Positions 55,140 to 64,000 of a DNA stretch of 64,000 bases are shown in pieces. The notes beneath the pieces were generated by a model, which had not been told where the DNA came from, ran no database searches, and saw only the letters and a list, made by a program, of their open reading frames with translations. Position numbers and translations under genes: made by a program. The stretch comes from Neorhizobium galegae bv. orientalis str. HAMBI 540 (lineage in GTDB: Bacteria; Pseudomonadota; Alphaproteobacteria; Rhizobiales; Rhizobiaceae). Within the stretch, counting starts at the first letter, position 1; each line of letters starts with the position of its first letter. Location: positions 1,674,001-1,738,000 of the forward strand of contig NZ_HG938353.1 in NCBI RefSeq assembly GCF_000731315.1. The letters are read 5' to 3'.

Positions 55140-56318
55140 GGCATCGACGACGGCCCGCAGCCCACGACCGGGCTCGATCCCCTCGCGCATCAGCAGATTG
55201 CGCAGCGGCGGCGCATAGGTGAGGATGTGCAGGCCGGCGGCCCGCAGCATCTGCACCGGCAGGAAATCCGACAGCAGCGAACGGTTGAGAAGATCGACGC
55301 CGACGGTGCGGCTGACGATGTCCGGCCCGCGGCGCCGGTTGAAGCGATCGCCGGCATCGGCTGCAATCGGACGGTCGCTGGTGGCGACAAGCAATTCCGA
55401 CAGCGCGATGATGTCGCGCAGCGACAGGTTGAGGCCCTGCGCTCCGATCGGCGGAAAGGCATGTGCGGCCTCGCCGATCAGCGCCAGCCGACCCTTGCCG
55501 AACCGCTCCGCCATCAGGCTGGAGAGCGGCCAGGCCTGCGCCTTGCCTTCGACTGTCACCTTGCCGAGCATCGATTGCATGCGGTCTTCGACCAGCCGCG
55601 ACAGTTCCCCGGTCGGAAGCTCGACGAGACGGCGGGCTTCATCCGGCTTCACCACCCAGACAAGGCTGGAGCGCAGGCCGGGCAGGGGAACCTGGGTGAA
55701 CGGTCCGCTTTCCGTATGGACTTCGGTCGAGACATTGCCGTGCGGCAGGGTGTGGGCGAAGTTCAACACCGCCGCCGATTGTGGATAGGACCAGCGGCGC
55801 ACGCCGATGCCGGCGGTCTCACGGGCCTTCGAATTGCGTCCATCGGCGGCCGCAACGAAGTCGGCACGGATCGAGGCGCCGTCCGACAGCGTCAGCATGG
55901 CTCGTTCGGCCGAGAAGTCGAAAGTCTCGACGCTTTGCGCGATCTTGCTGATATTGGGTTCGGCGGCAACGGCGGCATCCAGCGTTTCCGATAGCGCCCG
56001 GTTGGGAATATTGTAGCCGAAGGCGTAGAGTCCGACGTCCTGTGCCCGGAACTGCGCCGTCGGTGCGCGCAGCAGCCGTTTGGTGCCGTCGATGATCTGC
56101 ATCACCGAAAGCGGGGCGGCCGAAGGCGCAATGTCCTCCCAGACGCCAAGTCGTTCGAGAAAGCGGATGGATTGGTCCATCAGTGCGGTCGTGCGTTCAT
56201 CGGCCTTTTCGGATGGCGGCGCGATCAGCGCCACCTTGCGGCCGGCACGCGCGAGCGCCAGAGCAGCAACCGATCCGGAAAGTCCCCCGCCCACCACCGT
56301 AATCTCGAAATGCTGCAT
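55116..56318 (-). CDS. UbiH/UbiF-family FAD monooxygenase (ubiquinone synthesis)
   Basis: A 400-aa flavin hydroxylase. The Rossmann GxGxxG is VVGGGLSGSVAALALARAG, the DG motif is AADGRNSKARE and the GD motif is ALIGEAAHAFPPIGAQGLNLSLRD, all in order. UbiH/UbiF/UbiL-type enzymes hydroxylate the ring of the ubiquinone precursor at the membrane; which ring position cannot be told by eye. The start at 56318 (MQHFEITVVGG) has AGGACGACGGAC upstream. It is convergent with the AEC gene and overlaps it. Confidence 0.92.
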   Translation of the reverse strand: MQHFEITVVGGGLSGSVAALALARAGRKVALIAPPSEKADERTTALMDQSIRFLERLGVWEDIAPSAAPLSVMQIIDGTKRLLRAPTAQFRAQDVGLYAFGYNIPNRALSETLDAAVAAEPNISKIAQSVETFDFSAERAMLTLSDGASIRADFVAAADGRNSKARETAGIGVRRWSYPQSAAVLNFAHTLPHGNVSTEVHTESGPFTQVPLPGLRSSLVWVVKPDEARRLVELPTGELSRLVEDRMQSMLGKVTVEGKAQAWPLSSLMAERFGKGRLALIGEAAHAFPPIGAQGLNLSLRDIIALSELLVATSDRPIAADAGDRFNRRRGPDIVSRTVGVDLLNRSLLSDFLPVQMLRAAGLHILTYAPPLRNLLMREGIEPGRGLRAVVDALRKEIRR

Positions 56319-56504
56319 GTCCGTCGTCCTGCGCTGCAAATGTACGATGGATTATCTAGAGCTTTGCGGCGAGCATATCCATGGGACACGGCAGCGCAGC
56401 ATAGAAAAAGCAATGCTTTATGCCGGGCGGTGGCCCCAAGCTGGTTGCAATACGCGGTGATTGGCCGCATACCTCGCCGGATAAGGGAAAGGCGGGACTG
56501 ACGC

Positions 56505-57233
56505 GTGATCAGACGAATCTTCAATTACAAAAAAGTTCCGTATGCCGAAATCCGCGCCTTCTCGGTTCATCTGTTGACGGCGTCCGGCTCATTCCTTGCT
56601 TTCCTCGGCGTCGTTGCGGCAGCGGAGCATCGTTTTGTCGACATGTTCTGGTGGCTCGGCCTTGCGCTTCTCGTCGATGGCATCGACGGACCGATCGCCC
56701 GCAAGGTTCGGGTCAAGGAAGTCCTGCCCAACTGGTCTGGCGATACGCTCGACAACATCATCGACTACGTGACCTACGTGCTGCTTCCGGCGTTTGCGCT
56801 TTATCAGAGCGGCATGATCGGCGAACCCTGGTCCTTCGTTGCCGCAGGCGCGATCGTCGTCTCGAGCGCGGTTTATTATGCCGACATGGGCATGAAGACG
56901 GACGAGTACTTTTTCTCCGGTTTTCCAGTCGTCTGGAACATGGTGGTCTTCACGCTGTTCGTCGTCGACGCGAGCGCAACAGCGGCTCTGGTCCTCGTCT
57001 CGGTCTCGGTCATTCTCACCTTCCTGCCGATCAACTTCCTGCACCCCGTGCGCGTCAAACGGCTCCGTCCGCTCAATCTGGCCGTCTGCCTCATCTGGTG
57101 CGCCCTCGGCGGCTATTCGCTGCTCCTGCATTTCGAGACGCCCGCCTGGGTCGTTTACGGTGTCGTCCTGAGCGGTATCTATCTCTATTGCATCGGCGGC
57201 GTGCTGCAGCTTTTCCCCAGTCTCGGAAAATAG
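56505..57233 (+). CDS. pcs: Phosphatidylcholine synthase Pcs
   Basis: A 242-aa inner-membrane CDP-alcohol phosphotransferase that makes phosphatidylcholine directly from CDP-diacylglycerol and choline, a rhizobial pathway. The catalytic core is DGIDGPIARKVRVKEVLPNW followed by SGDTLDNIIDYVTYVLLPAF, the DGxxAR-x-G-x-D-x-D pattern in its Pcs variant. About seven TM helices follow, with FLHPVRVKRLRPLN a Pcs hallmark. The start is a GTG with AAAGGCGGG upstream. Its presence supports a plant-associated alphaproteobacterium. Confidence 0.97.
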   Translation: MIRRIFNYKKVPYAEIRAFSVHLLTASGSFLAFLGVVAAAEHRFVDMFWWLGLALLVDGIDGPIARKVRVKEVLPNWSGDTLDNIIDYVTYVLLPAFALYQSGMIGEPWSFVAAGAIVVSSAVYYADMGMKTDEYFFSGFPVVWNMVVFTLFVVDASATAALVLVSVSVILTFLPINFLHPVRVKRLRPLNLAVCLIWCALGGYSLLLHFETPAWVVYGVVLSGIYLYCIGGVLQLFPSLGK

Positions 57234-57400
57234 TTGGACCTTCCTGCAACCCCCTTTCTTTAGTGTTGTGCGAAGCAACAAATACGGTATCAATATCAGT
57301 CGAACGTCCGGAGTGATCGCCGGATGTCGGGAAAATCAATACGCTGCGTCGCCCTGAAAAACCTCGAAGAAGGTAGGCCCGCGGTGAACGAGGGGGTTCA

Positions 57401-58975
57401 GTGACGTTATCCGAGGGTCCGACGACCGTTCCGCTTCTGTCGGTTCGAGGTTTGACCAAGCTTTTCGGCAGCTTCGCAGCCTGCAACGCGATCGATCTGG
57501 ATATCGCGCCCGGCGAAATCCACGCATTGCTGGGTGAAAACGGCGCGGGCAAGTCGACGCTGGTAAAAATGCTGTTCGGCGTGCTGCAGCCGAGCGCCGG
57601 CCAGATCCTCTGGCAGGGCGCGCCGGTGACGATCGCCTCGCCGGGCGAGGCCCGTCAACTCGGCATCGGCATGGTCTTCCAGCATTTCTCGCTGTTCGAG
57701 GCATTGACGGTGGCGGAAAACATCGCGCTGTCGCTCGACCCGAAGATTTCGCTTGCCAGGATCTCGGACGAGGCGGCGTCGCTTTCCAAGGCATACGGCC
57801 TGCCGCTCGATCCCAAGGCGCATGTGGCGGACCTTTCCGTCGGCGAGCGCCAGCGCATCGAGATCGTCCGGGCTCTGCTTCAAAACCCCAGACTGATCAT
57901 CCTCGACGAGCCCACATCGGTCTTGACGCCGCAGGAAGCGGACCGGCTGTTCGAGACGCTGTTCAAGCTGAAGGCCGAGGGTCGGTCAGTGCTTTATATC
58001 AGCCACAGGCTGGAGGAAGTGCGCCGCATCTGCGACCGCGCCACGGTTCTGCGCCACGGGAAGGTGACCGGCGCCTGCGATCCGAAACAGGAAACGCCGG
58101 CCTCGCTCGCCCGCATGATGGTCGGCTCCGACGTCGCCGAAGTCCATCGAGACAACGCAGCAGCACTCGGCGATATCCGCATCGAAGTCAGCAATCTGTC
58201 GGTGCCGGCGCGCACGCCTTTTGCGGTCTCGCTAAAGAACGTCGCCATGAAGGTCCGCGCCGGCGAAGTGCTGGCGATCGCCGGCGTTGCCGGCAATGGC
58301 CAGGGCGAACTCTTCGATGCGCTCTCCGGTGAATATCCGGTCGCCGCGGATGAGGCGATCCGCATTCGGGGCAAGGCGGTCGGCCGCACCGGCATCAACG
58401 GCCGGAGACTGCTTGGTGCCGGTTTCGTGCCGGAGGAGCGGCACGGCCACGCCGCCGTCTCCGCCATGGTGCTTTCGGACAATCTCCTGCTTGCCCGCAG
58501 CCAGTCGGACAAAAAGGCCTTTCTGTCCGGCGGTGCCTTTTCCGTCATCCGCTTCGATGCGATCCGCTCTGCCACCCGCCGCATCTGCGAGGCGATGGAT
58601 GTCCGCAAGAGCGGCGAAGATCCGCAGGCGGGCTCGCTTTCCGGCGGCAATCTTCAGAAATTCATCGTCGGGCGCGAGCTTGACCGCCAGCCATCGGTGC
58701 TCGTCGTCAACCAGCCGACCTGGGGTGTCGATGCCGGTGCGGCAAGCCGCATCCGCCAGGCGCTGATCGATCTCGCCAAGTCGGGCTCGGCGGTGGTGGT
58801 GATCAGCCAGGATCTCGATGAGATCTTTGAGGTGGCGACGAATATCGCGGTGATCTCGGAAGGCCGTCTTTCCGAGCCCCATCCGGCCGGCACGCTGACG
58901 TTGGAACGTATCGGTCTGCTGATGGGCGGTATCCACGAAAGCCATTCCAATCCGGAGGCGGCGCATGCGCATTGA
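57401..58975 (+). CDS. BMP-type ABC importer ATPase (two nucleotide-binding domains)
   Basis: A 524-aa double ATPase. Domain 1 has Walker A GENGAGKST, signature LSVGERQRIEIVRAL and Walker B LIILDEPTSVLTP. Domain 2 has a degenerate Walker A (GVAGNGQGELF), the usual form in this sugar/nucleoside class, and LSGGNLQKFIVGRELDRQP. With two permeases and a BMP binding protein downstream it forms a complete importer, most likely for nucleosides by family analogy. It starts at a GTG and its last 11 bases overlap the next gene. No regulator or nucleoside catabolic genes are next to it in this window. Confidence 0.93.
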   Translation: MTLSEGPTTVPLLSVRGLTKLFGSFAACNAIDLDIAPGEIHALLGENGAGKSTLVKMLFGVLQPSAGQILWQGAPVTIASPGEARQLGIGMVFQHFSLFEALTVAENIALSLDPKISLARISDEAASLSKAYGLPLDPKAHVADLSVGERQRIEIVRALLQNPRLIILDEPTSVLTPQEADRLFETLFKLKAEGRSVLYISHRLEEVRRICDRATVLRHGKVTGACDPKQETPASLARMMVGSDVAEVHRDNAAALGDIRIEVSNLSVPARTPFAVSLKNVAMKVRAGEVLAIAGVAGNGQGELFDALSGEYPVAADEAIRIRGKAVGRTGINGRRLLGAGFVPEERHGHAAVSAMVLSDNLLLARSQSDKKAFLSGGAFSVIRFDAIRSATRRICEAMDVRKSGEDPQAGSLSGGNLQKFIVGRELDRQPSVLVVNQPTWGVDAGAASRIRQALIDLAKSGSAVVVISQDLDEIFEVATNIAVISEGRLSEPHPAGTLTLERIGLLMGGIHESHSNPEAAHAH

Positions 58976-60056
58976 GCTCCAGAAGCGCGCCCGCGTCTCG
59001 CCGCTGTTCTCGATCCTCTCGCCGCTGCTCGCCCTGGTGCTGACGCTGCTTTTCGGGGCCATTATGTTCTGGCTGCTCGGGAAGAACCCGCTGAGCGCGC
59101 TCTACATATATTTCGTCGAGCCGTTGCTGGAGATCTGGTCTCTCCACGAGCTGGCTGTGAAGGCAGCGCCGCTGATCCTCATCGCCGTCGGGCTCGCTGT
59201 CTGTTACCGGTCCAACAACTGGAATATCGGTGCCGAAGGGCAGTTCACCATAGGCGCGATTACCGGATCGATCCTGCCAGTCATGTATCCGGCCTGGCAC
59301 TCGCCGATGATCCTGCCGCTGATGCTGATCCTCGGCATGATCGGCGGCGCGCTTTATGCGGGCATCCCAGCGCTTTTGAAGACAAGGTTCAACACTAACG
59401 AAATCCTGACCAGCCTGATGCTGGTCTATATCGCCCAGCTTTATCTCGACTGGCTGGTGCGCGGACCATGGCGTGATCCGCAGGGCAACAATTTCCCGAT
59501 CACGAAGACTTTCCAGATCGAGGCCGTCGTGCCGGAGATTCTCTCCTCGTCCGGCCGCGCCCACTGGGCCTTCGTCTTCGCCATCGTCGCCGCCGTGGCG
59601 TTGTGGTTCATGATGCGCTTCATGCTGAAGGGCTTCGAGGTGTCGGTGCTCGGCCAGTCGGAGCGGGCAGGGCGGTTCGCGGGCTTCTCCGCCCGCCGGA
59701 TGGTGTGGTTCTCGATGCTGCTGTCGGGCGCGCTCGCGGGCCTTGCAGGCATTTCGGAGGTCTCCGGCTCGATCGGCCACCTGCAGCCGGTTATCTCGCC
59801 GGGCTACGGCTTCACGGCAATCATCGTCGCCTTCCTGGGGCGGCTCAACCCTCTCGGGATCATTGCTTCCGGGCTCGTGCTGGCGCTCACCTATCTCGGC
59901 GGCGAAGCGGCGCAGCTGTCGATCGGCATTTCGGACAAGGTCAGCCGCGTCTTTCAAGGGTTGCTGCTCTTCTTCGTGCTCTCCTGCGATACGCTGATCC
60001 ACTACAGGATCCGGCTGATCTTTGCGGGCGCGAAAACGGCGGAGGTAAAGGGCTGA
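58965..60056 (+). CDS. BMP-type ABC importer permease 1
   Basis: A 363-aa permease of the BPD_transp_2 class with about ten TM helices. GLAVCYRSNNWNIGAEGQFTIGAI is the typical coupling stretch, with LKTRFNTNEILTSLML and GFSARRMVWFSMLLSGALAGLAG. It overlaps the ATPase gene by 11 bases and the next permease by one (TGATG), so the genes are translationally coupled. Confidence 0.93.
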   Translation: MRIELQKRARVSPLFSILSPLLALVLTLLFGAIMFWLLGKNPLSALYIYFVEPLLEIWSLHELAVKAAPLILIAVGLAVCYRSNNWNIGAEGQFTIGAITGSILPVMYPAWHSPMILPLMLILGMIGGALYAGIPALLKTRFNTNEILTSLMLVYIAQLYLDWLVRGPWRDPQGNNFPITKTFQIEAVVPEILSSSGRAHWAFVFAIVAAVALWFMMRFMLKGFEVSVLGQSERAGRFAGFSARRMVWFSMLLSGALAGLAGISEVSGSIGHLQPVISPGYGFTAIIVAFLGRLNPLGIIASGLVLALTYLGGEAAQLSIGISDKVSRVFQGLLLFFVLSCDTLIHYRIRLIFAGAKTAEVKG

Positions 60057-60982
60057 TGTTCGAGGCGATCCTTCTTACCGTCATCACCGCATCGACCCCG
60101 CTGGTTCTGGCAGCTCTCGGCGAACTGGTGACCGAGCGCTCCGGCGTGCTGAACCTCGGTGTCGAGGGCATGATGATCATGGGCGCCGCCTGCGCCTTCG
60201 TCGCCGCGCAGCTGACCGGTTCCCCCTATGTCGGCCTCCTCGCCGGCATCTTGGGCGGAGGGGTGTTCTCGCTGCTCTTCGGATTACTGACGCTGACGCT
60301 GGTGGCCAATCAGGTCGCGACCGGGCTTGCGCTCACCATCCTGGGGCTCGGGCTTTCCGGCCAGATTGGCGAGGCTTTCGTCGGCCAGCCCGGCATCAAG
60401 CTGCAGCCGATCGTCTTCCCGCTTCTCTCCGACATCCCGTTCTTCGGCCGCGTCCTGTTCGCGCAAGACCTCACCTTCTATCTCTCGGTCGTGCTCGTGA
60501 TCGGCATCAACTGGTTCCTGTTCAGGAGCCGGACCGGTCTGAAGCTGCGGGCGATCGGCGACAACCATGCCTCCGCCCATGCGCTCGGCATCAACGTCAT
60601 CCGCACCCGTTATCTGGCCGTCATGTTCGGCGGTGCCTGCGCCGGGCTGGCAGGCGCGCAGCTTTCGCTCGTCTACACGCCGCAATGGGTGGAAAACATG
60701 TCCGCCGGCCGCGGCTGGATTGCGCTTGCACTCGTCGTTTTCGCCTCCTGGCGGCCGTGGCGGGTTCTGGCCGGTGGTTACCTGTTCGGCGCAGTCGGCA
60801 TCGGCCAGTTGCATGCCCAGATCCTGGCCCAGAATCTCGGCATCGTCATCCCGTCTCAGTTTCTGTCCGCACTTCCTTATGCGGCGACTATTGTCGTGCT
60901 GATCATCATTTCGCATAATCGTCGCACGACGCTCATCAATACGCCGGCTTCGCTCGGGAAACCCTTTGTCCCCGACCGGTGA
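60056..60982 (+). CDS. BMP-type ABC importer permease 2
   Basis: A 308-aa permease with about eight TM helices. It contains LGELVTERSGVLNLGVEGMMIMGA, the cognate EAA-like loop of this class, and RSRTGLKLRAIGDNHASAHALGIN with AGLAGAQLSLVYTPQWVENM. It forms a heterodimer with permease 1. An upstream in-frame ATG lies deep inside permease 1 and is rejected. The binding protein gene follows after 47 bases. Confidence 0.93.
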   Translation: MFEAILLTVITASTPLVLAALGELVTERSGVLNLGVEGMMIMGAACAFVAAQLTGSPYVGLLAGILGGGVFSLLFGLLTLTLVANQVATGLALTILGLGLSGQIGEAFVGQPGIKLQPIVFPLLSDIPFFGRVLFAQDLTFYLSVVLVIGINWFLFRSRTGLKLRAIGDNHASAHALGINVIRTRYLAVMFGGACAGLAGAQLSLVYTPQWVENMSAGRGWIALALVVFASWRPWRVLAGGYLFGAVGIGQLHAQILAQNLGIVIPSQFLSALPYAATIVVLIIISHNRRTTLINTPASLGKPFVPDR

Positions 60983-61029
60983 CCACGGAACCAAAAACAA
61001 AACGTCTTCAAGCCAATAGAGGTCAGGAA

Positions 61030-62103
61030 ATGAAGAAACTGATTATCGCCCTTGCCGCATCGGCCGCCCTGATGGGCGGTTTTTCGACAGGCGCCCAAGC
61101 CCAGGAGAAGAAGAAGGTCTGCTTCATCTATGTCGGTTCGAAGACGGATGGTGGCTGGACCCAGGCGCATGAACTCGGTCGCCAGCAGCTCGACAAGGCA
61201 CTCGGCACCAAGGTTGAAACGCCCTTCCTCGAAAACGTTCCGGAAGGCCCGGATGCAGAACGCGCCATCGAGCGCATGGCTCGCTCGGGTTGCTCGCTGG
61301 TCTTCACCACCTCCTTCGGTTTCATGGACGCCACCGTCAAGGTCGCCGCGAAATTCCCGGATGTGAAGTTCGAGCATGCGACCGGCTTCAAGGCCGCTCC
61401 GAATCTCGCCACCTACAATTCGCGCTTCTATGAAGGCCGATACATTCAGGGCCAGATCGCCGCGAAGATGTCGAAGAAGGGCGTTGCCGGTTACATCGCC
61501 TCCTTCCCGATCCCGGAAGTGGTAATGGGCATCAACGCCTTCGAACTCGGCGCGAAGTCGATCAACCCGAACTTCAAGCTGAAGGTCGTCTGGGCCAATA
61601 CCTGGTTCGACCCGGGCAAGGAAGCCGATGCCGCCAAGGCGCTGATCGACCAGGGCGTCGATATCCTGACCCAGCACACCGACACGACCGCTCCGATGCA
61701 GGTCGCCTCCGAGCGCGGCATCCTCGCCTTCGGCCAGGCCTCCGACATGATCGCGGCCGGCCCCAAGACGCAGCTGACCGCCATCGTCGACACTTGGGGT
61801 GCGTATTACATCAAGCGCACCAAGGCGCTGCTCGACGGGACCTGGAAGTCGGAGCAAATCTGGGACGGCCTGAAGGACGGCATCCTGACCATGGCGCCCT
61901 ATACCAACATGCCGGACGACGTGAAGGCGATGGCGGAGGAGACTGAAGCCAAGATCAAGTCGGGCGAACTGCATCCGTTCACCGGCCCGATCAACAAGCA
62001 GGACGGCAGCGCATGGCTGAAGGCCGGCGAAAAGTCGGATGACGGCACCCTTCTCGGCATGAACTTCTACGTCGAAGGCGTGGACGACAAACTGCCGAAG
62101 TGA
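61030..62103 (+). CDS. BMP-family periplasmic binding protein (PnrA-like)
   Basis: A 357-aa secreted receptor with the signal MKKLIIALAASAALMGGFST..AQA. KKVCFIYVGSKTDGGWTQAHELG is the BMP opening. SFGFMDATVKVAAKFPDVKFEHATG and YEGRYIQGQIAAKMSKKG, with VDILTQHTDTTAPMQVASERG, are family stretches. The relatives MED/PnrA bind purine nucleosides, but some bind other small ligands. The ATG is preceded by AGAGGTCAGGAA. It ends the importer operon at a strong terminator. Confidence 0.93.
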   Translation: MKKLIIALAASAALMGGFSTGAQAQEKKKVCFIYVGSKTDGGWTQAHELGRQQLDKALGTKVETPFLENVPEGPDAERAIERMARSGCSLVFTTSFGFMDATVKVAAKFPDVKFEHATGFKAAPNLATYNSRFYEGRYIQGQIAAKMSKKGVAGYIASFPIPEVVMGINAFELGAKSINPNFKLKVVWANTWFDPGKEADAAKALIDQGVDILTQHTDTTAPMQVASERGILAFGQASDMIAAGPKTQLTAIVDTWGAYYIKRTKALLDGTWKSEQIWDGLKDGILTMAPYTNMPDDVKAMAEETEAKIKSGELHPFTGPINKQDGSAWLKAGEKSDDGTLLGMNFYVEGVDDKLPK

Positions 62104-62121
62104 ACCAGGACTTGTCCGTAG

Positions 62122-62149
62122 AAAGGGCGCCTTCGGGCGCCCTTTTTGT
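62122..62149 (+). terminator. Rho-independent terminator of the BMP importer operon
   Basis: A perfect 10-bp stem (62122-62131 with 62136-62145) with a TTCG tetraloop and a T-run (TTTTTG). It lies 18 bases past the stop codon. Confidence 0.95.
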
Positions 62150-62231
62150 TTCTGGCGCACATAAGGCTTTTATCGCACGTCAATCATCTTGCTGGTATTA
62201 AGCGGCAAATCGCCTGAGAAGGAGAATCCCC

Positions 62232-63593
62232 ATGAGCCGTTCCTGCCTTGCCGTCATCATCGCCGCCGGCGATAGCACACGCATGAAATCGTCGATGTCG
62301 AAGGTGCTGCATCCGATTGCCGGCCGTCCGATGATCGCGCATGTGATGGCGGCGGTGGCATCGACCGGCGTGACTGAGGCGGCTCTGGTCGTTGGCCGCG
62401 ACGCAGACGGAGTGGCCAAGGCCGGCGCGGTCGAAGGCGTTTCCGTCGAGGCTTTTCTCCAGGCGGAGCGCCGCGGCACCGGCCATGCGGTCCTGACGGC
62501 TAAACAAGCGATTGTTCGCGGTTACGATGACATCCTGGTCGCCTACGGCGACGTGCCGCTGATCACCTCCGCGCCCTTCGCCGAGGCGCGGGAAAAGCTT
62601 GCCGCCGGCGCGGATGTCGTGGTGATCGGTTTCCATACGGACAAGCCGACCGGTTACGGCCGCCTGCTGATCGAAAACGGCGAGCTGATCGCCATCCGCG
62701 AAGAGAAGGATGCGACGGAAGAAGAGCGCAAGGTCACCTGGTGTAATAGCGGCCTGATGGCGATCAACGGGCGCAAGGCGCTTGCGCTGCTCGAGAGCAT
62801 CACCAATCAAAACGTCAAGGGCGAATATTATCTGACGGACATCGTCGAGATCGCCCGCGCGGCAGGCGGCAAGGTCGTGGCGGTCGATGCGCCGGAAACG
62901 GAAGTCGCCGGCTGCAACAACCGCGCCGAACTGGCCATGCTCGAAAGGCTCTGGCAGGAACGCCGCCGCCACGAACTGATGATCTCGGGCGTCAGCATGA
63001 TCGCGCCGGAAACCGTGTTCCTTTCATATGATACGCAGATCGGTCAAGACGTGCTGATCGAGCCCAACGTCGTGTTTGGTCCGGGCGTTCGGATCGACAG
63101 CGGAGCCGTGATCCACGCCTTTTCGCATATCGAAGGCGCCCATGTGAGCGGCGGCGCCACCGTCGGGCCTTTCGCGCGGCTTCGCCCCGGTGCCGATCTT
63201 GCAGCCGGCTCCAAGGTCGGCAATTTCTGCGAGGTCAAGAATGCCAGGATCGATGAAGGCGCCAAGGTCAACCACCTGACCTATATCGGCGATGCCTTTG
63301 TCGGCGCCCATGCCAATATCGGCGCCGGCACGATCACCTGCAACTACGACGGCGTCAACAAACACGAGACCCGCATCGGCGCCAACGCCTTTATCGGTTC
63401 GAACTCGTCGCTCGTCGCACCCGTCTCGATCGGCGACGGCGCCTATGTCGCTTCGGGAAGTGTCATCACCGAAAATGTCCCGGCCGATGCGCTCGCCCTC
63501 GGCCGTGCCCGCCAGGAGATGAAGCCGGGCCGCGCAAAAATCCTCCGCGAGCGGGCACTCGCCCTCAAGGCCGCCAGGAAGATGCAAAAGTAG
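62232..63593 (+). CDS. glmU: Bifunctional UDP-GlcNAc pyrophosphorylase / GlcN-1-P acetyltransferase GlmU
   Basis: A 453-aa cytoplasmic enzyme making UDP-GlcNAc for peptidoglycan and lipid A. The N-terminal uridylyltransferase has [23 protein letters not shown] (LxxGxGxRM-type) and GDVPLI. The C-terminal half is a left-handed beta-helix acetyltransferase ([58 protein letters not shown]). GAGAAGGAGAATCCCC precedes the ATG. glmS follows 120 bases on, so precursor supply and the next step are linked. Confidence 0.98.
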   Translation: MSRSCLAVIIAAGDSTRMKSSMSKVLHPIAGRPMIAHVMAAVASTGVTEAALVVGRDADGVAKAGAVEGVSVEAFLQAERRGTGHAVLTAKQAIVRGYDDILVAYGDVPLITSAPFAEAREKLAAGADVVVIGFHTDKPTGYGRLLIENGELIAIREEKDATEEERKVTWCNSGLMAINGRKALALLESITNQNVKGEYYLTDIVEIARAAGGKVVAVDAPETEVAGCNNRAELAMLERLWQERRRHELMISGVSMIAPETVFLSYDTQIGQDVLIEPNVVFGPGVRIDSGAVIHAFSHIEGAHVSGGATVGPFARLRPGADLAAGSKVGNFCEVKNARIDEGAKVNHLTYIGDAFVGAHANIGAGTITCNYDGVNKHETRIGANAFIGSNSSLVAPVSIGDGAYVASGSVITENVPADALALGRARQEMKPGRAKILRERALALKAARKMQK

Positions 63594-63713
63594 CCCGGCC
63601 ATTAACATTTGCGCGTTACTTTCCGACATCGAAAGTGACCGGCGGGCCGATTGCGCAAAACCTGCAATCGGCTAGGAGTTCGCGCGGGTTCCACGAAGCG
63701 AAGAGGGTCGTTC

Positions 63714-64000
63714 ATGTGCGGAATTGTCGGGATCGTCGGAAATTCGCCGGTGGCGGCGCGTCTGGTCGATGCGCTGCGAAGGCTCGAATACCGCGGTTAT
63801 GATTCCGCCGGCGTAGCGACCGTCCACGAGGGCCGGATGGATCGCCGCCGCGCCGAGGGAAAACTCTTCAATCTTGAAAAGAAGCTCGACGCCGAGCCGC
63901 TGCCCGGGACGATCGGCATCGCCCATACCCGCTGGGCGACCCACGGTGTCCCGAATGAGACCAACGCCCATCCGCATTTCGTTGATGGCGTCGCCGTTGT
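63714..64000 (+). CDS. glmS: Glucosamine-6-phosphate synthase GlmS (3'-truncated by window edge)
   Basis: Only the first 95 codons are present; the frame is open to the end of the window. The protein starts [20 protein letters not shown] with the N-terminal nucleophile cysteine (after Met removal), then [16 protein letters not shown] and the substrate loop [18 protein letters not shown], all typical of the glutaminase domain. It makes glucosamine-6-P from fructose-6-P and glutamine, feeding GlmM and GlmU. Confidence 0.97.
   Translation, partial: MCGIVGIVGNSPVAARLVDALRRLEYRGYDSAGVATVHEGRMDRRRAEGKLFNLEKKLDAEPLPGTIGIAHTRWATHGVPNETNAHPHFVDGVAV

Noticed and set aside
57234..57400. Leader of the BMP importer checked for a purine riboswitch
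   Set aside because: No three-helix core or conserved purine-riboswitch sequence is visible.
63594..63713. glmS leader checked for a ribozyme or riboswitch
   Set aside because: The glmS ribozyme is a Firmicutes feature and this 120-base gap shows no comparable fold.

Overview
This window is a chromosomal segment of an alphaproteobacterium, most likely of the Rhizobiaceae (Rhizobium/Agrobacterium/Ensifer relatives). The pointers are the high-GC codon use, a phosphatidylcholine synthase (Pcs), an F1-ATPase inhibitor zeta subunit (DUF1476), a three-subunit PurL/PurQ/PurS synthase, a SUF operon headed by a NifS-like desulfurase, and Irr- and RirA-like iron operator sequences. There is no phage, transposon, IS element, CRISPR array or rRNA operon. 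One tRNA gene (Lys-TTT) is present. The content is mostly core housekeeping.

Layout, left to right. 1-1570 (+): the 3' part of ttcA (tRNA 2-thiocytidine synthesis) and an inositol-monophosphatase-family gene, closed by a perfect bidirectional terminator. 1631-10412 (-): a Bcr/CflA-type MFS exporter; the Fe-S/iron pair grxD and bolA; an unknown multi-TM protein; purL, a PagL-like outer-membrane protein, a small lipoprotein, purQ, two tiny coiled-coil genes, purS and purC. 11135-11449 (+): the zeta subunit. 11525-18778 (-): a PAS-GGDEF-EAL protein, a serine hydrolase, purB, a DUF2259 protein, rpe and a branched-chain-amino-acid-type binding protein.

18953-24690 (+): a flavin reductase, then MoxR ATPase, CoxE-like VWA protein, two half-size XdhC/CoxI-type proteins, a molybdopterin-binding/MobA-like fusion and a TfoX-N protein. 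The block from MoxR to the fusion looks like a maturation module for a molybdenum hydroxylase whose structural genes are not nearby. 24872-29773 (-): Nudix, DEAD-box helicase, M23 peptidase, DUF455 ferritin-like protein and a one-cysteine PrxQ/Bcp. 29901-33302 (+): a very large AsmA-like protein. 33353-34606 (-): tyrS. 34876-36063 (+): a membrane diguanylate cyclase. 36111-36788 (-): an alpha/beta hydrolase.

37030-44047 (+): the whole Fe-S assembly operon (NifS-like desulfurase, sufB, sufC, sufD, sufS, a DUF59/SufT-like gene and a SufA-like carrier). Its promoter carries overlapping iron-regulator-like sites. 44056-48011 (-): a GntR/FCD regulator with its own operators and a three-gene MacAB-like exporter. 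48263-50147: small genes (a secreted protein, a DUF2171 protein, a 59-aa and a 41-aa membrane protein) and an FMN reductase. 50623-52164 (-): a DegP-type protease. A 0.9-kb gene-poor stretch and tRNA-Lys follow.

53372-55139 (+): ccdA and an AEC-family carrier. 55116-56318 (-): a UbiH-type hydroxylase whose 3' end overlaps the carrier. 56505-57233 (+): pcs. 57401-62103 (+): a complete BMP-type (nucleoside-like) ABC importer. 62232-64000 (+): glmU and the start of glmS, which runs off the window.

Most start codons were re-chosen from Shine-Dalgarno spacing, gene overlap and family N-termini. Domain and family calls come from reading motifs by eye, without database searches.
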